A stretch of DNA of 64,000 nucleotides from Taxawa tesnikishii (nom. ined.) (GCA_030247885.1 JAPDRO010000020.1:496001-560000); one strand, 5' to 3'. Shown: positions 33,585-46,307, counted from the stretch's first letter. The notes: generated by a model from the letters alone, not told the origin. Translations and numbers: made by a program.

Positions 33585-33929
33585 TTACACCAAATCATCT
33601 GTATACCTTATCCCCCAATCCAGTCCTGTTCTCTTCAACTCCATCCCAGCTCTCGGCTCAACCTCGTGTTCCCCTTTGAACTCCTTCAGGCGCTGGTTGA
33701 CTTCGGCAACCTTGCGTCTTCTCCGGATCTGATTCCGGCTGCAGCACACTAGGAAGCAGATGAGTGCAGCAAGCACTGCGAACAAGACGAAAAGGATGGG
33801 ACCTTTGGTGAAGGTATGCTTGGTTGCATTGTTGCTGCCTGCTTGGATGTTTGAGGAGGTCATGCTGCTGGTGCAGTCGTCGCAGACGGCCGATACGATG
33901 TATCTTGCGACGTGGTGGCGTGAATCCAT
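33585..33929 (-). CDS. small single-pass membrane protein, hypothetical
   Basis: An ORF of 114 residues with a Ser/Asn-rich N-terminal half containing a possible N-glycosylation site (GSNNATK), one strong membrane helix (ILFVLFAVLAALICFLVCC), then a very basic stretch (RNQIRRRRKVAEVNQRLKE) and a short acidic-polar tail. The positive-inside rule predicts an outward N-terminus and cytosolic C-terminus. No signal peptide or family is recognised. A similar layout appears at 34555-34743. The gene is plausible, supported mainly by its organised topology. Confidence 0.5.
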   Translation of the reverse strand: MDSRHHVARYIVSAVCDDCTSSMTSSNIQAGSNNATKHTFTKGPILFVLFAVLAALICFLVCCSRNQIRRRRKVAEVNQRLKEFKGEHEVEPRAGMELKRTGLDWGIRYTDDLV

Positions 33930-34554
33930 TGGGAGGCGATGATGTAGTCGTAGGGATGGTGTATGGTCGACACGGGACGAGAAGAATCAGTTTCCGTAGC
34001 GCTATGGAGTGGAGGATTGTGATCGCAATCACACTTATATCGCTTGCGAAAAATTCATTTGCGCTTCCTATCTGTTAATTTAACGATGTCATGCATTAGA
34101 CTTTCTTGTATGGCTTCTGCCTGACAAGCCGAACCTAGACGGACAGTTGCGAGCCGGCCAACATGTTCGGCAGCGCGCTGTAGGGTAGCGCAGGAGCGAG
34201 AGACAGAGAAGGAGTTGGACGAAGAGCAGGCCATGGGTGAAAAGACTTGTTATACACTCGCGATCGCTGGCAGTACAGACAACAAAGAACAAACAGATGC
34301 ACGCTTGCCGCAATCATTCCGACTTCTGAACCTGTTCATCGTAACTTCCCCTATAGCTCAATTCCCCTCGCCATTCTCCTGTCCGGACGCGATGTCTTCC
34401 AACGTCGCAGACCACGATCCTATGATCAACCCATTGACCTCTTTCCGGTCGGCGCGCTAGCTATCCAAGAAGTCCAGAGCACTGATGTTTTCGTGGAAGA
34501 TGGGCAACAGGCTCCGCTCAGACCCCCTTGCGTGTAGGCCTTTGCGGACTTCGT

Positions 34555-34743
34555 TCACCTCCTCGTCCTCGACTTGAGCCAGTTCTGCACTACGTTCTTC
34601 TTCGCCTCATCCGAATGTTCCCCGCCATCGCTCTCCTGCCTCGCCGCACGTCGGCGGCCCATTCTTGTCGTAAACGCAGCCACGAAGCAGCTGAAGAGAC
34701 AGCCTAGGGCTAGCAGAGCAGCCAAGACGCCCAAGGCGATCAA
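34555..34743 (-). CDS. small single-pass membrane protein or 3' remnant, hypothetical
   Basis: A 62-residue ORF: membrane helix at the very start (MIALGVLAALLALGCLFSCFV), then a basic patch (MGRRRAARQ) and a charged tail ending LKSRTRR. The same frame continues upstream through a TAG (just before QSTLIALG) into an ORF of 86 residues at 34753-35013 (MVSGYQSYSPSPMPV...). Together they would look like a Ser/Thr-rich protein with a C-terminal membrane helix, the layout of the neighbour at 33585. A 14-base poly-G run lies within the upstream part. Whether this is one interrupted gene, two ORFs or chance is unresolved. Confidence 0.35.
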   Translation of the reverse strand: MIALGVLAALLALGCLFSCFVAAFTTRMGRRRAARQESDGGEHSDEAKKNVVQNWLKSRTRR

Positions 34744-34835
34744 GGTGGACTGCTAGACAGGCGTAGATGATACTGCAGGCGCTACGCCACTGGAGACGCT
34801 GAGCCGGGGAGATCGTGGACGGAAACGGAATACGA

Positions 34836-34849
34836 GGGGGGGGGGGGGG
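34836..34849. repeat. poly-G run
   Basis: Fourteen consecutive G on the plus strand. Length calls in such runs are unreliable. Confidence 0.9.
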
Positions 34850-35013
34850 TCCATGTACAGACTAGGGCCATAAACAATCCAAGAGTTCGATCTCAGCGAG
34901 CGGGCATGATGCGTGGTGGGAATGGTAGTCGTATCGTTATGATTGAGCGCGCTCTTCAGGATGCTGGAGACGGGCATAGGGGAGGGAGAGTAGGACTGGT
35001 ACCCAGACACCAT

Positions 35014-36020
35014 AGGGAGTTGGTATTCGAGAGAGTTTGATAACTTGGATGGGCTTGAACCACGAAGCAGTCGCTTGGATTGTGATGGCTGAGCAGATTC
35101 GTGGATACTGGTGGCGTTGTGGGTTGGCTGTATACGCGGATACTGTGGGCAGTATTAGGATCCGGATCGCTGAAGAGAGCATCTATGATTTGGTCTCCAG
35201 GATACTTGTGTGGATTGTATGTGATTGTTGAAAGGCAGAAACACTTGACTTTCCGTGATGTAGAATGGGTCTGAAAAATCTCAAAGGAGACGCTGAGGGC
35301 CCTGACCCACCGCCTACCCGTGGATCGCACATCACCGACGCGATTGCATAGGTAGCAAAGGTGGCCTCTCTGCGAACTGTTCGAAGACAAGCGCTCGATA
35401 TCGCGAGAAGCCTTAGTGCGATGTTCATAATCAAGTATTTCCGTACTCACTGGACCGAAGATATGAGCGTTTTACGAGAAACCCGATCGCATCGAAATCA
35501 CATGGTCAGCGCCGCGAAAAACCCGGTAGTACACGACTAAGAGCAATCTCATACGACAGAGCATCGTAGTGAAAAGATATTACCTACGGTCTCGGATCTC
35601 CGACATAACTTTGTCGTCAGACACACCGTTTTAAGGACAGGCATAGGAGAGGATTAGTAGCCCTCAACACTACCACCAACACCACCCAATGCCGTGTACA
35701 TCACTGGAATCTCCGTTCATACGGGAGATGTCATCCGCGATCCCGCAGGACGTCTTTAACGCAGATGGAAAGACCCATATGCCTAAACCGCGCAAAACGA
35801 CGACATCAGGTTGGCGAGGATTGACAGTCCAACATTGGAAAGGGCCTGTACAACACCATGGACCAGGCTGGAATTTCAGCAACCCAGAACGATCGGTGGT
35901 ATAGCGATGAAGCGAGCATGCAAAGGGTAGAGAGCAGCAATGAATTTGAGAACAAGGAGAGCGCTGAGAGGTGAAGCCGTGATAGAATCCTGGTATAGAA
36001 TCTACACCCTGGACACGTCC
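35014..36020. other. intergenic or unassigned
   Basis: About 1 kb with short ORFs on both strands (for example 35689-35904 plus). I cannot support any of them as a gene. Confidence 0.4.
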
Positions 36021-36028
36021 ACTGAACT

Positions 36029-36253
36029 GATCAGATCAGGTGGCTGGATATCAAGTGGGCGGACAAGGTGGTCATGATGGGAGGAGTCGATGATGTGGAG
36101 GACGATCTCTTCTTCGAGAAACTCGACGCTGCCGTGCATGAGTTTCTGGTTGAGCACCAATACCAGATGCGGTCAACAAGAAGAGGCGGTGGAGAGGCAG
36201 CCAAGGCGTCTGGGTGGGCTCCCCACGGCTCTCCAGCCTGCTCGAGCAACTAG
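36029..36253 (+). other. short coding-like segment, unassigned
   Basis: The plus-strand reading RWLDIKWADKVVMMGGVDDVEDD, in parts, and LFFEKLDAAVHEFLVEHQYQM has the look of a folded protein fragment, ending in a stop at 36253 after a Gly/Arg-rich tail. A start or upstream exon could not be placed with confidence. It may be the last exon of a small gene, or a remnant. Confidence 0.3.
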
Positions 36254-39200
36254 CTTAGAACGCACTTGGCAGGGTCTGTGGATTTGAGACGGACGTCGCG
36301 CTGTCTCGTGCTGCTGGGACCGCCCTGCAGGTGGTTATCCGGACAGACTGCAGATTGACTAGAGTGGCGGGCAAGAGCAGAGAAGACGTGAAGCAGAACC
36401 GAGAGATGGCGAGACACGAGTGGAGCAACAGCAAGTCGACACAAATGGTGTACACCAAGACGTTGCAGAGTGGAATTGATGCCGGTATGAGGCGCCGGAA
36501 ACAAGGATAGACAGGATGGAGATAAACTCATACACAGCAACGGGTATCGCGCGTCCACGAAGGAAGCCGTAGCATCTTGCATACAGCACTCTAGATTGCC
36601 GATGCTTACTCACATACTTCGACGCCAATGCACACCGCCAACCTCGCTGCTAGAGCAATGGAAGAACTTGTTGGCCCACCGACGTGAAGTTAAGTTGGGA
36701 CGAAGAATGCATTACGAAGGTCCAAGGCAGGTCCAAGGCTGGGAAAGACTCTATGAGTGGATCTACAGGCTGGGCGAGAGAGAAGCTAAGGGTGTCGTTG
36801 TCCACTCTACTACTGCAGGTAAACTTTGAAGGGTTGGGAAAACCCCGGAGAAAGCAAACAAAGTGGAGGTTTGAGAGATGCAGTTGGTCTGTGTTGATTG
36901 GTCGCATTCATGCCGGTCGCCATTTGACGCACGACGCCGGACTGGGAGCCGGCTGTGTCTGTTCTCTAACACGGGGACGTAGTCTTGGACCCTTAAAGCA
37001 CGGAAGAACTCCATCGACGGCGTTTGATTGGCTACAAGCGTCGCATTCCAATTCTGAGGATTACATAGAGATTATTGCAAAAACAAAAACGGAAACGCAT
37101 CTATCCCCTCCTTTACGAGCAGGGAATAAAGGAGTTGGGCACAGGAGAGCAGATTGTATATACAACAGTTGTCGCCCGTTAACGGTAGTGCAAGCGCGTT
37201 GATGATTGATGGGAGTTGGATATTGCGTCAACGAAGGCTCAATTATAGAGGCGCACAGATGCAATTAATCGTCCGCATGGGCAGACGCTCGGTCGATAGC
37301 GACGACGTTACGAGACTTGGGGAGCAGCAGTTGAAAGCGGTGTCGTTATTGTTATTATTATATTGTATTGATTCAGCTGTTATCATTCTGTCTTTGACAA
37401 GCGACCGTTCTCGGGTCTCGAATCGCCAGGGAATTGCCCTGCGTTGGGGCTTTGTCGGTCCTTCTCTACACGAGGCGCGTGAAGGCGTACTCAACTCAAA
37501 GCGCCCAGGACGGTGTGTGTCTGACACCACCGGAGGCAGGGCAGCGGCGCGCGGCATCGGCACGCGCAGGGCTTAAGGTTTTCTATGCAAGCGTCCTGTG
37601 TGCGCGATATTCTGTACCGCACGCCGGAAAGCTCGGTCGCTGACGGAGCGTTGTACATGGCATAATTCTCCAATTTTCTCCCGAGGCTCGGGCGTAGAAC
37701 TACCAGTCGCGAACGCTTCGGGCGGCGCGCGTTGACATGTCACCGTAGAAGCCTATACCGGCGTTGGTTCTACGGAACCGCGGCAGAGGCTCTGAGTGCT
37801 AGGCAGCGAGACTGCCTGACCCGGCCGACGAGTGAGTGAGACAGCGTTTCAGGACGAGATCCTTGGATTCGCTTGAGAAGACTCGTTGACAGTATTATGG
37901 CCTGTTCCAGGCGGCATTTGCGGGTGCGTCGGCTGGTCGGCCGTCAGAAACCGCAGCAGGCTGGCCTGGCTTCTGGGTTATCGAAGCCACCAAGCAACCA
38001 CTCCATTATGATTTTTGCTCTTCGCACCACACTACAGTAGTCTGTAGACGCTGGCAGGCGCTGGGCGACGCAGGGTCGCTGCCAGATTGCGGCGGGCATG
38101 CGCAGCTCGGGGTGGGGAGCCAAATCTCTTGGAAATGAGGGTAGAGCGCGTCTATACAGTCGAGCAACAGCCGCCGCCGTGCCATGGAAATCAGGAACCA
38201 TGGTCGAGAGGCCACGTTGGAACTGTGTCGCATTACCGTGTATTTGCGAGTGTGGGAACCCATGGAGAGCATCTGGCAGTCGCGCGCGCAGGGCAATCTT
38301 GTTGCTGGGCAACCTGATGCATGCAATCTCCCGGGTCGTTCACGTCGTTGCGCGTGCGGACGCTCCCGCGTAGAATGCGCCGTTTGGTGGGCCCCCAGCG
38401 GCTTTGAGCGGCCCTAGGTTGTGCTACGGCGGCGCAAGTGCAGGCCCAGCGAGAAGGCTGCGACGACTACGACTAGCTTTGGAGCAGACACGCGGGCCCA
38501 CCGTTTGTGATATAGGCAGAGAGAGCATCACGCGTAGCAGAGGACAAGCGACAGCAGCATCCTGGTACGGTTCGGTCAGTTGTGACAGCTACAAAGATAT
38601 GATTGTGCTTTTTCACACAGATAGAGAGCCGTGGTACGAGCAGCGAATGCGTCATACTGATGATCCACGGCGCGGCAGAGGAGCTGTCGAGCTGTGCGCT
38701 TGTGTGCATGGATGGAGGGGCAGCGAGCAGCATACGTGATTGTGCATTGCGGGAAGGCAGGGCTATGCTCCCAGCGCGCCGACAAAACGAATGGCAGGCG
38801 TGCATGCATGTGCATGTGCTTGCTGATGGGGTAAGGAAGAGCACGCGAGCAAATGGGCAGGCAGGCCGAGCATGACACAGGCACGGGGCACTGCGCGCTG
38901 CACCGCAGTAATGCTGCCAGCCAACTAAGCGCGAGGCACTGTGGGAGGTGGGAAGGTGGGAGAGAGCTTGTGTGCTGTAGAGTAGAGGGTGCCTAGAGTT
39001 AGAGAGTGTTGGGCGGGCCATTGGCCAATCAGCAGCCGCGATAAGGGCGGGCAGCGCGCAGTCGCCGGCGAACACAAGCAGCCAACCCGCCCTGCCATAA
39101 CTCGCTGCGCGCTGCATGAGGATGATGCATGCGAGGATGGAACATGGACGTCGGCTAAGACGGCTTGCGCGAGGGTTGCGCTGTAGCTTACCGTGCAAAA

Positions 39201-39539
39201 ATCAGCGATGCACACTGACGCCAGCACAGGGCAGCGCTATTACGTCGGACGTTGATCGCTTCCAGCGGTCCATTTGAAGTTAGTGGAGCTTCCGATCCGC
39301 CAAAATCCCTCAGCCAAAGCAAATTGAAGAGGTAAGCCCGGCAACACACAAGCGCACGGACGTAAGAGGCTGGCTAGTTAGCTTTGCGAGACCCAGAGTG
39401 CGAGCCAACACTCTCATAAAAGCAGTCTTCCCCGGCATCCCTCTTCTCTCTTCACTCGGCTCATCCCCTTCGCCAAGTGACTTCGCCCATCGACAAGAAG
39501 CCATCACCCACTGCATTCGACTGGCCTTGACCGAGCACA
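36254..39539. promoter_or_regulatory. 3.3-kb region upstream of PMA1
   Basis: No supported gene. The final ~2 kb are GC-rich and full of spurious ORFs on both strands (the longest, 38473-39198 minus, is low-complexity). A CATAAAAG element at 39414-39421 and an A-rich context at the start codon (ACAATG) are compatible with the core promoter. Unusually long non-coding upstream regions would suit a highly expressed, heavily regulated pump gene (inference). Confidence 0.5.
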
Positions 39540-42500
39540 ATGTCCGCTCCACGCGTCTCCTTCGGGGACAAAGACCTCGAGAACGGGGCTGCTGGTGAGC
39601 AGCGCGGCTCACGCAAGTGGTCGACTGCCCCAGGCCCCATCGAGGAACTGGACGAATACACCGCCCTCCAGAAGTACATCTCCACTTACAAGGACCCCAA
39701 GGCCGCCGCTACCGACGATGCCGAGGGCCAGCAGAAGGATGCTGCGGACGCCGGCAAGGGAAAGCAGTGGTGGCAGTTCTGGCGCTCCGGCAGCTCCGAG
39801 AACGCGAAGGGCTCCGACCCTGGCACTGTGCCAGAAGATTGGCTTGAGGCCGACATCAAACAAGGTATCTCGAGCCACGATGTCGAGTCGCGCCGCAAGC
39901 GCTTCGGTTTCAACGAAATCACCACCGAGAAGGAGAACCTCATCATCAAATTTCTCATGTTTTTCACTGGTCCTATTCTATACGGTAAGTGGCTGCAATC
40001 CTCCCGCTGCATGGCTGCGTAGTAGCTGCACAGCTGCTGCAAGCTCTCAACCCCCCACAGCTCCGCAGCTACTGCAAAGCCTGCATGCCAAGCAATCTAC
40101 CCCAAACAAATAAGCAATCCGCGCTAACGCCCGACGCAGTAATGGAAATCGCAGTCCTGCTCGCAGCCGGTCTGCGCGATTGGGTCGATTTCGGTGTTAT
40201 TATCGGTATCCTCGTCCTCAATGCCGCCGTCGGCTGGTACCAGGAGAAGCAAGCCGCAGACGTCGTCGCCTCCCTCAAGGGAGACATTGCCATGCGTGTT
40301 ACCTGTGTCCGTGGTGGCCAGGAGCAGAACATCCTCGCCCGTGAGCTTGTCCCAGGTGACATTGTAAGTTCTTCGCCTCCACGATCGCTTCGTGGCATCC
40401 ACTAACAAGCTTTAGATCATCATCGAGGAAGGTTCTACTGTTGCCGCCGACGCCCGTCTCATTTGCGACTACGACACCCCAGAAGACTTTGCTACCTACA
40501 AGGAGCTCCGTGAGCAGCACCAGCTGAACCCAGAGGAGGACCCAGCTGGCTCTGAGGACAAGGAAGGCGAGGAGGGCGAGGAGGGTGTCCTCCACCAGGG
40601 CCACTCCATCGTCGCTTGTGACCAGTCCGCCATCACTGGTGAATCTCTCGCTGTCGACAAGTACATGGGCGATGTCGTCTACTATACCACCGGTTGCAAG
40701 CGCGGCAAGGCCTACGCTGTTGCCCTCACCTCCGCCAAGCACTCTTTCGTCGGTCGCACCGCTGCTCTCGTACAGGGTGCCAAGGACCAGGGTCACTTCA
40801 AGGCCATCATGAACTCCATCGGAACTGCGCTTCTCGTCCTTGTCGTCTTCTGGATCCTGCTCGCCTGGATCGGTGGTTTCTTCCGCCATCTGAAGATCGC
40901 GACCCCAGAGCACTCTTCCGTCAACCTGCTCCACTACACCCTCATTCTCCTGATCATCGGTGTTCCCGTCGGTTTGCCCGTCGTCACTACCACCACCCTC
41001 GCTGTCGGTGCCGCTTACCTTGCCGAGCAGAAGGCTATCGTCCAGAAGCTCACTGCCATTGAGTCTCTTGCTGGTGTCGACATCCTCTGCTCTGACAAGA
41101 CTGGTACTCTCACTGCTAACCAGCTCTCCATTCGTGAGCCCTACGTCAACGAGGGTGTTGATGTCAACTGGATGATGGCCGTTGCTGCTATTGCCTCCAA
41201 CCACAACGTCAAGAACCTCGACCCTATCGACAAGGTTACCATCCTCACCCTCCGTCGCTACCCCAAGGCCCGTGAGATTCTCTCCCGCAACTGGGTCACT
41301 GAGAAGTACACTCCCTTCGACCCCGTCTCTAAGCGTATTACCGCTATCTGCTCTCTCCGTGGTGACCGCTACACTTGCGCCAAGGGTGCCCCCAAGGCCG
41401 TTCTCGCCCTGACCGACTGCGACAAGGATACCGCCGATCTCTTCCGTGACAAGGCTACCGAGTTCGCTCGCCGTGGTTTCCGCTCCTCGGTGTCGCCTAC
41501 CAGAAGAACGACGAGCCATGGATCCTCCTCGGTATGCTTTCCATGTTCGACCCTCCACGTGAGGACACCGCCCAGACCATCATCGAGGCTCAGCAGCTTG
41601 GTGTTCCTGTTAAAATGCTTACTGGTGACGCTATTGCCATCGCCAAGGAAACCTGCAAGATGCTTGCCCTGAGCACCAAGGTCTACAACTCTACCAAGCT
41701 TATCCACGGTGGTCTTTCCGGTTCCATGCAGCACGATCTTGTCGAGCGCGCCGACGGTTTCGCTGAGGTCTTCCCCGAGCACAAGTATCAGGTCGTCGAG
41801 ATGTTGCAGCAGCGTGGCCACTTGACTGCCATGACTGGTGACGGTGTCAACGACGCTCCCTCTCTGAAGAAGGCTGACTGTGGTATTGCCGTCGAGGGTT
41901 CCACTGAGGCTGCCCAGGCCGCTGCTGATATCGTCTTCCTTGCCCCTGGTCTCAGCACCATCGTCGATGCCATCAAGCTTGCCCGTCAGATCTTCCAGCG
42001 TATGAAGGCCTACATTCAGTACCGTATTGCCCTCTGTCTCCACCTTGAGATCTACCTTGTCACCTCGATGATCATCATCAACGAGACCATTGTCGTCGAC
42101 CTGATTGTCTTCCTTGCCCTGTTCGCTGACTTGGCCACCGTCGCCATCGCCTACGACAACGCCCACTCCGAGCAACGCCCAGTCGAGTGGCAGCTTCCCA
42201 AGATCTGGTTCATCTCCGTCATCCTCGGTGTACTGCTTGCCCTCGGTACCTGGATCATCCGTGGTACTCTCTTCGTGCCAAACGGTGGTCTCATCCAGAA
42301 CTTCGGTTCTCCTCAGGAGATGATCTTCCTTGAAGTCGCTCTTACCGAGAACTGGCTCATCTTCGTCACCCGTGGTGGTAAGACCTTCCCCAACTGGCAG
42401 CTCATCGGTGCCATCTTCGGTGTCGACGCCCTCGCTACCATCTTCTGTATCTTCGGCTGGATGTCTGGTGACCCAATCCCGACCAACCCACACACCGCCT

Positions 42501-42781
42501 ACAACCAGCGCCAGGACGGATGGGTCGACGTTGTCACCGTTGTGGTTGTCTGGTGCTACTCCATCGGTGTCACCATCGTCATCGCCATCGTCTACTACCT
42601 CCTTAACCGCATCCCAGCCCTTGACAACCTCGGCCGTAAGTCGCGCTCCGCCCACGACTCCAAGATGGAGAACATCATCGGTCACCTCAGCAAGCTCGCC
42701 CTTGTCCACTCGAAGGATGCACACACCGGCGAGGAGCGTTACCTCCTCGAGCAAAAGTCAACCGACGAAGACGACGAGTAA
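39540..42781 (+). CDS. PMA1: plasma-membrane H+-ATPase, P3A type (one apparent frameshift)
   Basis: The proton pump that energises the plasma membrane. Exons 39540-39984, 40140-40363 and 40416-42781 (introns 155 and 52 bp, the second with ACTAAC). Clear P-type motifs: actuator TGES in SAITGESLAVDK, PVGLPVVTTTT in membrane helix 4, the phosphorylation site CSDKTGTLT (Asp near residue 450), MLTGDA and the hinge TGDGVNDAP. Membrane helices 5-10 follow (INETIVVDLIVFLALFADLA with proton-path acids). At CC (41485-41486) the frame changes inside ARRGFRS/LGVAYQKNDEPW. One more C restores 3036 nt, 1011 residues. An essential gene is unlikely to be truly broken, so I take this as a sequence error. Compared with Neurospora PMA1 (920 residues) there is an N-terminal extension and an acidic EDKEGEEGEEG insert. 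Confidence 0.95.
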
Positions 42782-44898
42782 ACAAAACGCCCAAAGGGGA
42801 CGAATTTTCTTTTTCCTTAGAGAGACGTAGATGTGTTCATAGCGTTCATTGCTTGTCGTGAAGACAGAGCACATGTATATAGTAGTTCTCTCACTAATGC
42901 ATAACTAATACGAAGTTCAAACAAATCTGCGCCTCCCTTCTGTCATGTGATGACTGTGTCCTCTATTCTGCCTTGTCTGCTTAAAGAGCCTTCTCCCTTG
43001 CTCCTTTCTTACTCAATTATCCTGCCTTCCTTTGGAGAGATTTACCACGCATACTGAGCCGCTGCCTCTTGTCGAAATCTAGACGGCTCGATTGTCTCGC
43101 CCAACCGTAATCCGTTGGTCTGCATTACACCATATCTATCCTGGCTATCTATTTGTATCGCGATGTGCGTCAAGTGCTCAACTACACTCGGTCGTTTCTG
43201 TGACGCATTGCAGTGAGGTGGCGCGCCCCTGCATGGCACTCTATCTATCCGGACGACCCCCTCCATGCTCGAAAACTCTCCCCACTGCCGATCACGTCTG
43301 CTCGGTGAGGTCATCCTCAAATACTATAACAACATACGCTATATTAAATTCGTCAGCTGTGGACGGGCGGATATGAGTAACCCCGCGATACCCCCGAGCA
43401 GCTGCTAAGAGGTGGAAGAAGGAATACGAAACGTATGGGCTGGAGGGGGTCTCGTGAGCAGTTACTGGGTGCGGGGAAGGGGAAGGGAAAGGGAAACGTG
43501 GGCATCAAACAGGAGAAAGGGCCGAATAGATGAAGCTGTCAATTACAAGAGATAGGGTTGACGGAGGAGTTTCTGTTTGGTCTTTCCCTGCCGTCGAATG
43601 GCGCAGGGCGGCCTTGGTTTGAGAGGGGTGGGGAGCAGCCACAGAGGTCATACTTTGTGACAACCCCCCTGTCCAAAGGCTGCATCCTGCACGCTCTTGG
43701 GACGATTTCACTATCTCGGGAACGCATTGCATGCATGGCTGACACCCGGCATCTGATCGATTGCACGTTTTGCGTTGGCTGCCACGCAAACGCCCGTTTG
43801 AACATCCCACGCCGATGACGAAGGTCGAGTGTCACACATGCATCCAATGGCGGAAGGTTCTCTGGCGGATCGCGAGCCGCGTGCGTTCCTGGCGTCGCTC
43901 GGTTTCCGATACCTGGACAGAAGTCGTGGATTAACACGAGGCGATCAGCACGGCGCTGGGGGAGGGGGACTGGAGATCCGTTGACGAAAGTGGCTGCGCA
44001 ATCCTATATTGGAAAGTCGGACATCCGGTATAGGACGCCCTGTGGTCATGATAGCTTCACCTTTGGTGTCGGGAAGCTGTTCGGCGGACCGTCCCTGCGA
44101 CCACGTTCTCGCAAGGTGGCAAGCATACTGCTGCCCAGTGAACCTGCACTCTCTGTTGCGGAAGTTGGCTTGGAGGGAGGGGGAGGCCGAAGCCGGATTG
44201 CTTAAAGCATTCGATTGCAGTGAGTAGAGGCCTGCACGCCGCTCGCCCAGCACTCAACTGCTTTCCCACACTGGTATAGCAATGTCCTTCCGAGCATTGG
44301 CACATACGCAAGAGTCGGAGCTTCACGATGAGATCACTGACCTCCGACCTCCGCTGGCTTCCGACGACCTTGTTCCCAACCACGTGGCTTCGGCACTGCG
44401 TTCCGAGTCGCATCTGTCAGATTCTGTGGTAGAAAGGCAGTGGAACATCCAGGCGAGTCGCAGGTCTCAGGGATACGATATTTTGTTCATTGAAGCGTCC
44501 CGACCCCCTTGCGCCTCTCCAGACGTCCCGGTCCTATCGCTGGTTTTTCGGATTGCCAGTCCTGACTCCCGGTAGACTCGGAAGGCAGCTCTTTCCCCCG
44601 GAATTTCCTCCGCAACGAGAAGTAACAGAATTCGAACAGCGAGGCTTCAGCCATTGCGTGCGACGGTGGGCTCAGTCTGCTGGCAAACACAACCGACACA
44701 CCTATCAGATGAAACTTGCCCGCCGCAAGCGGAGTTACAGAACGGTAAGATTGAGATCTTGTGTTCAACAAGAAGCATGTTCACTGCCTTGTCGCTGTCG
44801 TCTAAGTTGCAGCACCGGAGACGCTTGAGTACATGTTCTGACCCCTGGTCACTCGTTAGATCCGTGATCCCTTGGGTTAAGTCCTGCAATCTATTCCT

Positions 44899-44942
44899 CT
44901 TCTTCTTCTTCTTCTTCTTCTTCTTCTTCTTCTTCTTCTTCT
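44899..44942. repeat. (CTT)n microsatellite
   Basis: About fourteen CTT units without interruption. Confidence 0.9.
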
Positions 44943-45760
44943 GCCAGTCCATGAGCAATTCTCTCCAGAGGGTTCTTGGATGCACTTACCTACCGAAACA
45001 GCAATTGCCTGCAGAAACCAGCTTGCTCGTTGTCCTTGGCACACAAACAGATAGCAACCCCTCCGAGGACTAGCCATACACTAATGCTCTAATGGGACCG
45101 GTAGTGGAGATCGACGGAGATGCCAAGTTATACCTGTCGAGTCCATCGATTCCAGAGTACGCGGACGGAAAAGCAACAAGAGGGGGAGGATGACGAGGTT
45201 GTATGTATCCATCTACAATCCAGCCAATACAGGCGGTCAGATGCAGGGCATACTCAATCGTTTCTGCCGTGACCGCGATTGTCCCAGAAGGCTGGAAATT
45301 TTTACTCTTCCTGGATAGCCGGCGGCAAAGGACACGGCGCAGCTCGAGGCTCTATTACAGCAGTGGCGCTTCATGAGACGTTCTTCAACCGAACCGGTGG
45401 GTCTTGGGTCCGGCATACCCTCGTGTTCCCTACCGCTTCTGTGGTGGTCTCTCGGAAAACCACCTGGCTTGGTAGAAGAGTTTGTCCGAGACTCCGAACA
45501 CGAAGGTCGAACGACGATCTACGAGCTTCGGATGACCCTTCCAAAACGAATCCTATCGACGTGGAATATTCCCGACTTTCTGCGCTCAGCTGCGCCGGCA
45601 ACAATATGCTTGCATCGCCCTGGAGTCGGAAGAAACGGGTCGAGTGAACAACGACAAGGGCAGCTCGTAGTTTGCTCAACATTCCCCAGAGCCTGCTCCA
45701 ACGCATCCGTTATTACTATCCAACCCTGTTCGCCTTGCAACCGCTTGCAGAACGTTCTGG

Positions 45761-45772
45761 CACACACACACA

Positions 45773-45808
<36 letters not shown>
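45761..45808. repeat. (CA)n microsatellite
   Basis: About 48 bp of CA dinucleotides with one or two GA interruptions. Confidence 0.9.
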
Positions 45809-45810
<2 letters not shown>

Positions 45811-45868
45811 TGCTGACTAGTCCTCACTACTCTCGTTGGAGTGCTATCTGCGGGCATGTATACTTTTT

Positions 45869-45914
45869 CCTCTCTCCTCCTCTCTCCTCCTCCTCTTCCT
45901 CCTCCTCCTCCTCC
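45869..45914. repeat. (TCC/TC)n microsatellite
   Basis: A pyrimidine tract of TCTCC and TCC units. Confidence 0.85.
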
Positions 45915-46307
45915 ATCACTCCTCAGTCAACAAACGACGCCATCACCTCATTCCTCCTCGCAACCCTGCTACCGAACCAGGTGTCCATCATATGGCCCAG
46001 TGGTTCCCAGTCGCTGGCCCATTGCTCGATCAGCCCTGAAGCTGGTCCGCAAGGGGAAAGATTACGAGTCCCATGGACAAGTTAGTACTAACCCAGGACG
46101 GCGCGGCCCTCGCCCATTCTACAACCACCCCCACGGGTGCTTCGGCGAAAGGGGGGCATTACAACTTGCCATTTTCGTCTGCCACCGAACATTCGCCTGA
46201 CCCGGTCTTTCACGCCACAAAGCGAGAAAAGGCATGGCGGTTCTCAATCCGGAGATACCAACCACCCCCACCCCCCCAAAAGGGGCAGTGAAGGTGGTAG
46301 CGTGATG

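Noticed and set aside
38473-39198. 241-codon minus-strand ORF in the PMA1 upstream region
   Set aside because: GC-rich, Ala/Cys/Ser low complexity, no folded-protein pattern and many overlapping spurious ORFs.
40299-42754. Long minus-strand ORFs (419 and 461 codons) across PMA1
   Set aside because: They are antisense shadows created by the strong codon bias of PMA1; they have repetitive Asp/Gly/Val composition and no family motifs.
39540-42781. Programmed ribosomal frameshifting to explain the broken frames
   Set aside because: The breaks occur in many unrelated genes at plain homopolymers with no shared slip-and-stimulator structure; base-call error is simpler.
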